Below, one piece after another: positions 12,078-23,003 of a stretch of DNA of 64,000 nt (position 1 is its first letter; each line of letters starts with the position of its first letter). The DNA comes from Lingula anatina (Eukaryota; Brachiopoda; Lingulata; Lingulida; Lingulidae): positions 129,840 to 193,839 of the forward strand of contig NW_019775476.1 of the NCBI RefSeq assembly GCF_001039355.2. Reading direction: 5' to 3'. The notes beneath the pieces are model-generated. The model was not told where the DNA came from. It saw only the letters and a program-made list of their open reading frames with translations, and did not search any database. Position numbers and translations under genes: made by a program.

Positions 12078-12990
12078 TTACATGATCTCAACCTCACAAA
12101 CAACCAGATGTTTCGCGTTGCAGTCAACAACTTTCCACATGAAAGCATCGTGCCCGTCCATGATGACACAGTTTTTAGTGAGGTCATTGGAACCTGCTCC
12201 CCACTCGCTGTAGGAACTACCTAGCTTGGTACCATCTGTGAAGACGAACTCCCCTTCCTTGGCCTTATCATCCATACCTAACGAGCGGAGAACATAAAGT
12301 TCTGTAATAATGTTGATATTAGGCTTGTTCTGAATTGATATAACAAACTACCTGCATAGTGATCATGATTGTTAAGATTTGACACATATTATAGGCTCAA
12401 CATCACATATTTTAAATTTATCTAAAAAACAATTACATATATAGATGTATACGATAAAAACTACACTTGAAGTGAACATTTACAGATGGGAATGATTGAG
12501 GCTGAACCCAGCGAGCAAATACAGGTAAAAGGTTCATCATGTCTTTTTTGCAGCAATAACACGTAATATGTAATCAGCGAATCAAAAACCTTACATTCAA
12601 CAATCAAAATTATGTTTCTAAATATTGACTACAATACATTAAAAATTAAAACACGCAAAAGGGCATATGTAATCAGCGAATCAAAAAGCTTACATTCAAC
12701 AATCAAAATTATGTTTCTAAATATTGACTACAGTACATTAAAAATTAAAACACGCAAAAGGGCATATGTATTCAGAAAAAATATTATAAACCTACCTATC
12801 CAGTAGGACCACTGGGATTGAAGGGTATTGGTCACCGTCTTATATTTTCCTTTATCCTTTATATGCACCAGGTGTGCCCTCGGGGAGATACCGCTGCAGA
12901 GCCTGGCCCCGCCGTCGTAACTCAACATATTTTTCGATATAAACAAACAAGTGTTCTGTTTCTGTGAAAACATCGGAGGACATTTTTGGT
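12078..12990 (-). CDS. lectin gene module: C-terminal CTLD (exons 21-22)
   Basis: Residues about 1215-1345 form a C-type lectin fold beginning [16 protein letters not shown] and ending [11 protein letters not shown]. The domain has the WIG, EWG and VVDC elements and paired Cys but no EPN or QPD tripeptide and no WND, so calcium-dependent sugar binding is unlikely. Translation stops at 12078, eleven residues past the aligned Val-Val-Asp-Cys. Confidence 0.85.
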
Positions 12991-13612
12991 CTGAAAATAT
13001 CATTTTTGAATTATGATACTTATCTCCATCATTTAACGACCTAGGATAAGTAAGTAAACACATAGACATGTGTTAACACAATTACGCTCAAAACAAAACA
13101 TGAACATTATTATGGACATAGAACGACACTACATTTATGTATCGTGGTCTACACTCAATGCATACATTAAATGATGCGCAATCAATGTCTCCGCCAGAGC
13201 CACACCTACCACAATGACCACCAGAGCAACACCTACCACAACGACCACCAGAGTCACACCTACCACAATGATCCCCGTATAGTCCACGTTTACATGTACA
13301 AGTAAAGCTTCCCACAGTGTTATTGCATAGCATTCCTGGGTAAGGACACGTGCTAGGGAACTTGCATTCATTTATATCTGAAAACAATATGGATTAGTAA
13401 AGAAACGTTCAGAACATAAATCCTTTAACTAAACATTAATAATTCATGTAAAGAAAGGCAGATGTAACTGTAATAAAAAACAACTTTACTACATGTAACA
13501 TTCAGTATTATTGTGAGCATATCCATGCGGTGGATAGTTAAAAGAAGTGAAAGTGACGCAACTATAATGTAAGTAACCACTCAGCTCACTGTAGAATCAT
13601 TACACACACGTG

Positions 13613-13659
<47 letters not shown>

Positions 13660-16600
13660 GTAACTAAGGGATGGGGGATTTATTTGATATCCTACACCCT
13701 TGGCTTGACCATATAATGTGCCACTTACCTATACATGATCCGCCCTCAAACCCTGGCAAGCAGTCACATCTGTATGACCCCGCTTTGTTGATGCAACGGG
13801 AGTTGGTCGGGCAAACGTCAGTTAGGCATTCGTCAGTGTCTGCAAATAAGATGATGTAGTGTAAGCATTTCAAATGAATGCTGAATAAGAATGTTAAAGT
13901 TTAAACTTTGTATTAAAAAAGTAATGGAATGGAACACGGTATGTGGAACAAAAAGGCTATCAAAAGGTAACTGATTAATGATTTATTATACCTTTACATG
14001 TTCCATTTTTCTTTTCATATCCTGGCAAACAGTCACATTCAAGTTTGGTTCCATTGAAAGAAACACGGATGAATACCACAGTCGCAGCCTGCGTATTCTA
14101 AAATAGGTACATGTACAGCATAATGTATGATGAATAAATACCACACAACGTTTGGATTCTGTCAAGTAAAACATTAAGAGATCAATGCAAAATGCAAAAC
14201 GTTTTCCTTCTTTACAAATAATTAAAAGTTGCACCTTCCACGTGACCCCGTTAAATGTCAATGCATGAATATAATATACGATGTACCTACATATATGATC
14301 GGTGAACCATTCATTTAAATATCGGTTCTAGCACCATATTTCAGGTAACACATATGGAGGTCACATAGGGCTTCATCTGTGTGATGGTGTGTTGTGTAAT
14401 GAGGCAAACCTTTACAGCGAGTCACGTTGCCGACTCCGATTTTGTCAGTGGTGGTTCCACTTGGACACAGTTTGCAGGACATCTGACCACGTTGGTCCTG
14501 ATACTGACCAAATGGACAGGAAATACACTGCCGTTCAGCAATATCGTGGTATGTGCCTTCAGGACAAGTATCTGAAAGATTGAAATAGCTTTAAAGATTA
14601 TCCAAAATATTTGTAATATACTGTAAATCCTTATCTTCAGCAAAATTCAAGCTTAAGTGAAGACCAATAAATTATATTCTTAACAGCAGAGAGTCAGCTA
14701 TACCTGTACCATGACTTCAGGTTCTAGCTTCAAAGGGTGAATTCAAGAGAACGTAAAGTTTATTCTTATACAAAAAAGTGCTTTTAGGAAGAATATTTTA
14801 CATACAGCAGTTGAAGGCTTTCCTAATAGACCCATCTGGGCACGCCAGTGACGGCTTGGAGATCTGGATGTTGTTTCCTTTCAATATGACGGGGGCGCCA
14901 TCTATCTGAAGTGTCACTTTATTCGCCAATATTGTCTGCTTCAGCTCAGCAGCTTTTGTCCTAATCATAAAAACATAAATAATAATAAAAGCATTGACCA
15001 ATGTTTGGATTTGTTTTATAATAACGACAAAATGAAGACGATTTGATGCTCCATAGTGCACATTACATAGCCTCATCATCACTATTCAGAGCCAAAAAAG
15101 TTTCACTGTTGGGCGCATGCCTCAGCATGCTTCTTCCACTATATGCTGACTTGGCCTTAGCCCAACAATAACATGACGGTTTAAAACGTTTCCAACTCAT
15201 CCCTTCAGCTCTTAAGAGACTTTCCTTGTTTACTATACCCATATCTTGGTCTACTATGTCAGCCATATTGTCCATCTGTCAACAGGTGCATTTTCAGTGA
15301 AGGAAGAAAATATAAAGCAGCAAGAAGGATATATGCCAACCTTTACCCTACTTGATTTAATATGTTACTCACTTCAGTAATTTCAGAGTCTTGGACAACT
15401 CAGTCCTGGCAGACTGCTGAGTGGTGATTGATCCCTTGGCAGGGGCTGCATACAAGGTGATCTTCACTCGGAAGCGTTTCTCTAGGGACACCGCCCTTCT
15501 GTATGTGTGGAAGGCTACTCGTTCTATCTCGATATCTTTTATCTATATAAGAATGAATTTTGTGTCTTAGATATGCTATACACGTAGAATACAAATGATG
15601 TCAGTTGAAAGCTTTTTTTTTTTTTTTGCTTAACTGGATAAAGTTGATCACGACATAAACAAATACAAACACCACTCACATACTGTTGCAGTTAATATAT
15701 CCCGCTAGTTACATCTAATGTATAATACGTTCAAGTATATAAGAACTGCATATATACGGCGAAAGGTACCTTGCATGGGTCTGTGCATATTTTCTTTGCG
15801 AGTAGTTCTTGGAGCATCCTTTTCTCTATTTCTAGCATCAGGGCAGCGTCTGGTTTAGAACTTGGAAGGGAGATACTGGGTCCACCCAGAAACAATTCCA
15901 GTCCAGATGCGTCATCAGACACTGAAACAATTTACGTTTTAAATGGATGGAAGTTTAAAGTACATGTGTGAGTTATAATCATAATAACAGTTAACAGTGC
16001 ACTTACCAACCGCATACATGCAGAGTATAATGTACATGTTGCATACTAACCTTGACAATTTCCTACCACAGCAGAAAGATACTTCTCACCATCACCAAGA
16101 GGAACCTTCCAAGCCCATCCCGTGTTAGCATTACACTGGAAGACACTGTGCTTCTGCGTGTACTCCTGTCCAGTGGGACAATGCATGTAGCATACTTTGT
16201 CCAAGTCGTCACCCGAGCATGCCTTATAACCACCCTCTGGTGAGTCAAGGTCACTGGAGTTGCACTTACCATCCGCTAAAGAAAAGTATAATTACGGTAA
16301 TTCAAAACGCTCATTCAAAACAGTAGAGTATGATGAAATAATTGTGTAAGTGTAATACATGATACAGGGGGTAAGTCTTAAACTAGTCAAATGCCGTGTA
16401 TTGCAATATGTCTGCATGTATCTATCGATCTACAGGTATCGGTCCATTCCTTTGAGAGAGAGAGACAGTCAGAGAGAGAGAGAGATGAAAGCAAAGAATA
16501 AATAACAATACCTTCGCATGTGGGTAACTTTGTATTTGCCCAGGTGTGTTCCGTGGAGCACATTATTGGAGAGTTGTTAGAAATCTTATATCCCCGATCA

Positions 16601-19600
16601 CAGATATAACTGACTGTATCACCATAACAGAGTCTATCTTCCTTATCAGGATGCCCATTAAGAATGAAGCGTGCTTTTCCACAGCATTCTAGAATTGTAA
16701 ATATTTAAAACATAGTTAAGACGGAACAGTCTTGCTTAAATTTGATGGCTTGCACTTATTAATTGCGACTTAATTGTATTCCGATGTCATATCGCTAAGC
16801 TGTCACGATAAAGCTTACACAAAAACGAAAAGTAAATCCATCATAATCTTTCGTATGTCGTTTAATCAGATATATTATGTAGACACAGACGTACTCTGAC
16901 AAACTGGTTCCTCTCCCGTCAGCGTCCCGTTCGCCAGACATGTTCTTGTCAAACTGCCGTTGATAAACTTGTGTTCTGGTTTACAGAAGTACCGCACTTG
17001 ATCGTTTTCTTTTAATGTATTGGTAGATAATAATGATATTGTGGACCCCGAGACGGCGTGGACCTGGCACACTGAAAGTGTGACTAATCAGAGTAAAGAG
17101 GGTGGCATATATCAAATAATACACACTGTACTCCAATAAGATATTTTAATAACAGTTGTGTCATTTTGACTTAATACAGCTACTAAAAAAACAGGTGCAT
17201 GTGTTAACACGGCTGAAACGGTATAACATTTACAAATACATTTCGTCATTTACTGAAAGTTAATCAAAGTTATGTTTTACTTACTCGGACAATCTCCCAT
17301 ACCACACTGCTCCGACTGAGATCCATCGCTAACAGGACAAGTTTTCCCTCCATGTTCAGGTTTGGGGTTGGTACATGATCTACGTCTTTTTCTGGTCCCA
17401 CCCCCACAGGACACAGAGCACGATGACCACGACTCCCAGGCCGCCCAACCACCGTCAACTGAAATGATGATGGCCAGTTTTTAGGACAAACAATTAACAC
17501 GTGCAGATTTCAAAATAACGTGTTTGTAATACAGAGACCTACATCATGAAATTACGCTTACATATGTATGTATTGGCGTATTTCCACCTAAATACAGCAT
17601 AGGGCCCCAAAAAAACTTTTAGTTTGATAACTTTCTACTTAAGTCCAGGCATTATGTATTTTTTGCGTTTTGAACATAAGAGGGCAACCGTGCGTAAGAC
17701 AAATAATGGAATACGCACACTTACCATGAAATAATTTGTTAAGTTGATTTCTTTCTTTACCTGGACAATATGCACTGTTGCAAATGTTGGTTTGAATATT
17801 GTTTCCTGGGCAGTTCTTTCCGCCGTTGGTCGGAGGTGGACTATTGCACTCCCTGTGTCTTGCACTGTTGCCTTGACCACAGGTTTTACTGCACGTTGAC
17901 CAGTGTGTCCAGACACTCCAGGCTCCATCAACTGAATGGACATTGGATTATTTTGGATTTCATGTAGCTTACATATGTGTTTCTGATGACTCAAATTGGA
18001 AGTAAATCATAATTCTGTAATGTACTAGAATAAAAACATTAACAGGTCAGATCTAGGAATTGTATTTGTTTTTAGCTTAATGTAATTCATATTACGGTTG
18101 CATTTTCACATAAACCTCGCGAGTTCAGAGGATCTGCGATATCAAAAATCTTACAGGTCCTCTAAAATTTCAAGTGGCCATGACCTGTCGGCAAGTAGTA
18201 TCCCCTTGTCTGTTTTTTCTAATAATATTTTAACAACCCAAGGTTTAATCTTATTTTCCAAACCAACCAATAAATGCTGGGCGCTGTACCATTTTCCTAA
18301 TGTGAATCTGTTAATTCAATACCTGGACAAGGCCCGTTATTGCACGACTTTGTCGTAGTACTAGAACCAGGGCAGCCATTGCCGCCGTATTGTGCAGATG
18401 GGTGGTCACATTGTCTTGTTCTTGTCTGGCTTCCTTGGCCGCAGGGAGCACTGCAGCTTGACCAGTCACTCCACGTGCCCCATGAAACATGTGATGATGT
18501 ATGGCCTTTGAAAATACCAACATTTAGACATTAACAATAATATGACTGTTACTGGTTGAAAGACGGTTAATTCCTCTACAATATACACAATATACTACAA
18601 TATAACACAGTAGAAAACGACTGACAAGGATCATAACAATAGCTTTATATTATTCTTTCTTTTACGTATAAATGATACTTTCTGAAGCGACCATCTACCC
18701 CATGTAGAATTGACAAACTTAAGCAGACTATTAAGGTAATTAACACATTCAATGAACAAAAACTGTCGCTGTGTACCTTTACCGTCACATTTTTCCTTGC
18801 ACGGTTCTGTTTCAGAATTTTCTCCAGGACAATCCTTTCCTCCAAAACGTGTCGGGGGCTTGTTGCACTCTCTGTGTCTTGTTTTATTTCCACTGCACGA
18901 AGTACAATTAGACCAACTACCCCATTCTCCCCATTGCCCATCGACTGAAAAAAAATAATAAACACGATGCATATCTCATATGTAGGGGAACGGGTTTGTA
19001 ATTGTCAGTTATTTAAGCACAAGATGGATTCGTCAGAAATGTAACTACATATATTCCATGGTCACCAGCCCTTTTACTTCTCATCTGACATCAAATATGT
19101 TTTGACTCTATGGGTTATCCAAATAACACTACAGTTTTTCCATACCTCCTTTGTATTCGCAAATATAAGGTATCTCTTGGTTACATTTGACGTCAATCAT
19201 CCCGTACACCCATCTGCTGGTCGTTGTCGAAGTTATGCGGGAACGACCAGTTTGTGTATATCTATATGTGGTTGTGACCTTATTACGTTGTCGATATGCC
19301 ATACATTTCTGGGTGTAAGTTACACCAGATTCCCAGATAAATGGGTTAACAGTTTTATTTGTACTTCTCCAAGTCCAATGATATTGCTCCTCTTGACGGC
19401 CATTTACCCAAAGTGTAATTTCGCGCACCCCTGAAAAAAGTAGTATGTTGGTAAACCAAGTTTATTATATTAATAAACGATTAAGATCCGCCACTCATCT
19501 TGGTTTACCTTCATCCTATAGCGAGTTGGAATAAAAATGATTAAACCAGGAATAGTTCACGGGTGTACATGTACCAATACTAATACAAAATACAGGTGGT

Positions 19601-20474
19601 CGTTTCCAAATTTTCAAAGTAAAAACATACACTCCCCTCCCAAGACGCTTGTAACCCAAAGTGATTTCCACAGAGGTAAAAAGGTGCATTTCAATTGAAA
19701 AAAAAACAACTTCAAATCTACCCGAAATTAGCATCAGAATGTTCACCTTAAAGCAAATCAATTTAACGCCCATTTTGATACCTTACCATGTGCCTCCAGA
19801 TACAATCTAAGGGAATTAAATTTTTCCATAGTATCAAAGGCTCCAAGGTCACAGTTGTCATTCCCACACGTCTTTTTCCCATCGCTCCATGATTTCTTGT
19901 TTATAGTAGGGAGATTGAGACACATTCCAGCGACGAGTTGATAGTTTGCTTTATTGCAATCATTGTCACCTGGAATAAAGTGTACATTATACAGAACAAT
20001 ACGTTTGCCACTGAGCACAGTGATATATTTAGATATACATACATAAACGTTTACAAGGGCTAATCCAAGATTATTTGAAGGGGGTGGGGTGGTCCGGAAC
20101 GCCAGGCCTCGGATGCGACACCGACCATCGCCACCATGGCCAACCACCTCCATGTGACGATATGGAAGCACGCGTACAAAATATCAGAAACTTCTTCCAG
20201 TCCATTACTTCTCAGCTAGACCCCCTCAGATGAGATAGACTTTCTTGCTGTGTGTGGGACTCGAGCCCTGCTAAACGGCCCAAAAATGCGGTGTTTTGGA
20301 GAACAAATAGTGCCCTTTGGTAGGGTTTAGAACAATGATTTAGCTTGCCAAATTCTTATTTCAAAAGGAGAATATTGATGTGATGCATTTTTCAGAAACC
20401 GAACTGACCCGCCCTCAAAATCCGCCATTGCATTTAGACATGTATATATGTACTGCAATATCGATGGACTGCAA

Positions 20475-20553
<79 letters not shown>

Positions 20554-23003
20554 TACCAGTTTTAACCAACGGTCATTGGGCACTTCTTACAATCTTAATT
20601 ACCTAAACAAACTCCCCATTTGAGATCTGTGTCATAGTTAGGAGATGTAGCACACCAGGGTTTGTCATGTCCATCGCTGGTGCAAGCTGTGTATAATCTT
20701 CCTTTATATCTAAAAGGTACGACACAAGGAGCACCATCGCTGTTCCCACCAGTTGTCTTAGCAACAGAACCTAAAAAACAGGATAAGCTTGAATATGAGG
20801 TGGCTCATCTTCCGAAAACTTGCATCGACAAAGTTGCTAAACTTCAATGAAAATATTAGTTTCCCTCTCCAAATGGAATTACTACTTCATAAAAATGTAT
20901 TTCACTTGACATACTTTGCGTTAAATATGCATACTGTACACGCAGTCAATATCTACTTTTCATGTAACACACGTGTACATGTAATATATTAAAGGATTTG
21001 CAATACAATTGCATGCACATTTCTATAAATAAAAGTTCCGTTTTAATTTCCTTTTTTCCCAAACTAATTTTACCTAGACAAATCCCCCACTGTCCGTCCT
21101 TGTCATAACTATCTGTTGTTGCACACCAGGGATGATGAAAGTTATCTGTAATACAGGTAGTTTTACTGTTTCCCCGGTACGTGAATGGAAACTGACACAC
21201 TTTGCCATTGGTATTCCCACCAAATGTTTTGATCTTATCTGGAACATATCCAAACAAACAAAGTACATCAAGAACAAAAACGTTTACAAACAGCCTACTA
21301 CTAAAGTTGTAGAGGCAAAATCATGAGACCCAGGGAAAGGTGGTGGAAAGGTGTCAATTATATCATGTGGAAATTTCAAAACTGTGGCTCTTTGGCCACC
21401 ATGGCCAACCACCTCCATGTGACGATATGGAAGCACGCGTACAAAATATCAGAAACTTCTTCCAGTCCATTACTTCTCAGCTAGACCCCTCAGATGAGAT
21501 AGACTTTCTTGCTGTTGGCATTCTTTCACAGTAATAACTCACAGTTAAACAGGAGGAAAGATCTTCTTTTAACGTAAGTAAGTTTTCAGGCTCTGATAAC
21601 ATACCAAATTCGATACTTTAAGACTTTACTGAAATTTTCGGTGCTCTGATATGTGCAGTCTGGAACAATGCTGTCAAAGAAAGTTACCAACAATTTGGAA
21701 TTGTGGCAATGTAGTGCCACTACCCAAATGTAAAACAGCAGTGGAGGACAGTTTACCAGTGTAGAAAATGACTTAAGGACTGTATCCCTAACAATTAACC
21801 TAAGCAAGGAGTTGGAAGCATTCATTTTCACATGGCTGTGGAATATATTAGGCCCACATATTAAGTAAGACCAGTTTGGCAACATAACACAAAATCATCT
21901 GAATAATCATCTTCTTATAACCGTACATACCCATTTTTATTTCACAAATAAAAGGATTTTTCTCGGTACAACTCGCGTCATTGAGTCCTCCTTCACCCTT
22001 TTGTATGAATTGCATGCATCCTTCTGGTCCTCTATGGTCATTTGGTTCGCCAGGAAGCCAAAGATTTCGGTCCACTGTTCCACCCGTGCTGTTCCAATAC
22101 CAACTTCCCGTCTCAGGGCGGAGTTCGAATGCATCTACCCAGAAATTGCCGAATCCTGATAAAAAAAAATTATTACAACACTGGTACAAGACGGGTAAAG
22201 GTTTCAGTATACCAGTGAAATAATAAAAATATCAATTGTACAAGCAAACCAGTTAGGGGACGAGTCGTTGCAGTATTCGCAGGTTTCACATTTAAAAGAC
22301 AATTTTAATTAACATGGTTGTATTCGGCAAGTATTGCCAATTTCAGAACACCAAATGATGCTGATTACAAGCATTGTGAGAGTGTGTGTGCTGTATTTTA
22401 ATACTATTAAAATAGTTTGAGGCATAACCAGATTTATTTTTAATTTCATCATATTTTTTGGAATTAGATACTGGTATGATTAGAGAATTTTGCAAAATGT
22501 TCTCAAATATATTTCGCAGAGCTCACTCTCCAGTAAACAAAAAATGCTGAAGAGTATGCGCTACAGTAAACAAAGGAAATCAACATCTGCTGTAGTCATC
22601 TCGCTGCAAGTAGGCTTGCTACTTAAATGTATTCTTTTTGTTTTCTTTTTCTCTCCTTTGCACCACAAAAATGCTCAAAATCTGCAATATAAATTCACCA
22701 AAGAAGAAAACTTTCGATCGAACCTTTAAAAACACACGTACCGTTTTTCTTCAAAAAGCCCAAGACAGCATCTCGTTTTCTTATATTATCAATAACAGCC
22801 AGACTGCCACCCTCGCTTTGGCATAGTTTCCTCGCCTCGAACCATGTTCTTGTTTGTCTATAGAAACGCAAGCACATCCCCATACCACCGACGGCCGAAT
22901 ACCCATCGTTGCAGCCACCAGTACTTCGTCTTTGCACCGAAGCGAAACAGAGATGGGCAACAAATATCCATACGGTAGCTAACGAATAAAAACGACCCAT
23001 CAT
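12078..23003 (-). CDS. secreted multidomain C-type lectin with FN2, TSP1, sushi and EGF modules (22 exons)
   Basis: Exons, 5' to 3': 23003-22742, 22155-21931, 21238-21074, 20770-20603, 19969-19787, 19430-19146, 18944-18777, 18505-18323, 17931-17761, 17458-17285, 17071-16895, 16688-16512, 16275-16051, 15921-15770, 15542-15373, 14960-14806, 14571-14410, 14097-13992, 13839-13729, 13377-13153, 12990-12796, 12277-12078. Phases agree at every junction except for one extra base in the exon at 14097-13992. The product of about 1345 residues has a signal peptide and no visible membrane segment, so it should be secreted. Domain order is CTLD, FN2, FN2, CTLD, TSP1 x4, sushi-like x3, unassigned, GCC2-like, EGF x3, CTLD. 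Only the first CTLD has an EPN sugar-binding motif. Likely roles are glycan recognition or matrix assembly. I know no named protein with this order. Confidence 0.85.
12568..12765. repeat. 99-bp tandem duplication in lectin intron
   Basis: Two nearly identical 99-base units (12568-12666 and 12667-12765) lie in the last-but-one stretch before the CTLD donor. The homologous region of copy 1 (about 9330-9425) has a single, clearly diverged unit. The duplication is therefore recent and present in only one copy. Confidence 0.85.
13153..13377 (-). CDS. lectin gene module: EGF with Cys-rich nine-residue repeat (exon 20)
   Basis: The exon opens with [15 protein letters not shown] and [14 protein letters not shown], a calcium-binding type EGF, and continues into [18 protein letters not shown] and GRCGSGGD units. 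Each unit adds Cys and Gly at fixed spacing. The donor chosen at 13153 (GAGT before GTAGAC) keeps phase 1 with the following CTLD exon. The repeat part (about 13195-13270) is a coding minisatellite shorter than in copy 1. Confidence 0.75.
13729..13839 (-). CDS. lectin gene module: calcium-binding EGF (exon 19)
   Basis: This single phase 1-1 exon encodes [16 protein letters not shown] and [12 protein letters not shown]. It has six Cys in EGF spacing and the D-x-D-E-C start plus aromatic residue (GSYRC) of calcium-binding EGF modules. Confidence 0.9.
13992..14097 (-). CDS. lectin gene module: EGF-like exon with a frameshift (exon 18)
   Basis: Entering in phase from exon 17 gives [17 protein letters not shown] and then a stop. 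Reading one base over gives [17 protein letters not shown], which leaves in the right phase for exon 19. The exon is 106 bases, one more than a multiple of three as its neighbours require. A single extra base near 14035-14060 would explain everything, either a sequencing error or a disabling mutation. Confidence 0.65.
14410..14571 (-). CDS. lectin gene module: GCC2/ephrin-receptor-like Cys repeat (exon 17)
   Basis: The sequence runs [20 protein letters not shown], then [20 protein letters not shown]. This is the C-P-x-G-T-Y ... C-x-x-C-P-x-G pattern found next to sushi and EGF modules in SVEP1/polydom and SCUBE proteins. Confidence 0.85.
14806..15921 (-). CDS. lectin gene region without a recognised domain (exons 14-16)
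   Basis: Exons 15921-15770, 15542-15373 and 14960-14806 encode about 159 residues between the sushi-like and GCC2-like modules. They include [20 protein letters not shown], an alpha/beta-looking stretch with [12 protein letters not shown], and [14 protein letters not shown]. Their inner junctions use phases 0 and 2, unlike the phase-1 junctions elsewhere in the gene, so the three exons belong to one unit. A SEA-like or related fold is possible but unproven. Confidence 0.6.
16051..17071 (-). CDS. lectin gene module: three sushi (CCP)-like exons (11-13)
   Basis: Exons 17071-16895 and 16688-16512 are recognisable sushi modules with four Cys each and the hydrophobic-Cys pattern ([27 protein letters not shown]). 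Exon 16275-16051 has six Cys ([39 protein letters not shown]) and is a diverged relative or a sushi-like variant. All three are phase 1-1. Sushi modules mediate protein binding in complement and matrix proteins. Confidence 0.75.
17285..18944 (-). CDS. lectin gene module: four TSP1 repeats (exons 7-10)
   Basis: Exons 18944-18777, 18505-18323, 17931-17761 and 17458-17285 each encode one thrombospondin type 1 repeat with W-x-x-W motifs. The third and fourth keep the O-fucosylation consensus (CSKTCG, CSVSCG). The second reads CSAPCG and the first CTSCSG, so both have lost it. Each repeat is a phase 1-1 exon, which fits spread by exon duplication. Confidence 0.9.
19146..19969 (-). CDS. lectin gene module: second CTLD (exons 5-6)
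   Basis: Exon 19969-19787 encodes the first half ([20 protein letters not shown], Cys-rich loop [11 protein letters not shown]). Exon 19430-19146 encodes the second half ([19 protein letters not shown] ... [19 protein letters not shown]). The long loop lacks EPN and WND, so sugar binding through calcium is unlikely. The same two-exon split occurs in the other two CTLDs. Confidence 0.85.
20130..20252. repeat. dispersed repeat in lectin intron, copy 1
   Basis: This stretch of about 122 bases (starting GCCACCATGGCCAACCACCT) recurs almost unchanged at 21395-21516, differing by about one base. Both copies are in the same orientation inside introns of the lectin gene. Confidence 0.85.
20477..20552. 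repeat. (CT)n-(TA)n compound microsatellite
   Basis: About 30 bases of CT are followed by about 45 bases of TA inside the intron between the second FN2 exon and the second CTLD. Confidence 0.9.
20603..21238 (-). CDS. lectin gene module: two fibronectin type II domains (exons 3-4)
   Basis: Exons 21238-21074 and 20770-20603 each encode one FN2 module with the marks CQFPFTYRG / [10 protein letters not shown]-x(n)-PWCATT / PWCATS, and a final WGICL / WGVCL. FN2 modules bind collagen and related matrix proteins, and FN2 next to CTLDs is the arrangement of the mannose receptor family, although the rest of this protein differs. Confidence 0.9.
21395..21516. repeat. dispersed repeat in lectin intron, copy 2
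   Basis: See the copy at 20130. It ends in AGACTTTCTTGCTGT and carries a short open frame on the plus strand without recognised similarity. Confidence 0.85.
21931..23003 (-). CDS. lectin gene module: signal peptide and first CTLD (exons 1-2)
   Basis: Exon 23003-22742 begins with two Met codons ([20 protein letters not shown]), a typical secretion signal cleaved near residue 22, then enters the CTLD with [18 protein letters not shown]. Exon 22155-21931 completes it with [11 protein letters not shown] and [17 protein letters not shown]. The EPN tripeptide is the mannose-type calcium and sugar ligand, and the WND motif reads LND, so the site is mostly intact. The start could be either Met; I chose the first. 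Confidence 0.9.

Larger units (their letters stand above)
10479..13700. repeat. direct repeat unit 2
   Basis: This is the second copy of 7211-10455. It begins with TGATGTACGTCGGTTGTAAC and carries DNase exons 2-3 without exon 1. It continues into the complete lectin gene on the right. Unlike copy 1 it carries an extra internal 99-base tandem duplication at 12568-12765. Confidence 0.9.

Noticed and set aside
15063-15275. Open frame of 70 codons on the minus strand between lectin exons 15 and 16.
   Set aside because: Exons 15 and 16 join in phase without it, and it shows no domain pattern, so I treat it as chance intron sequence.
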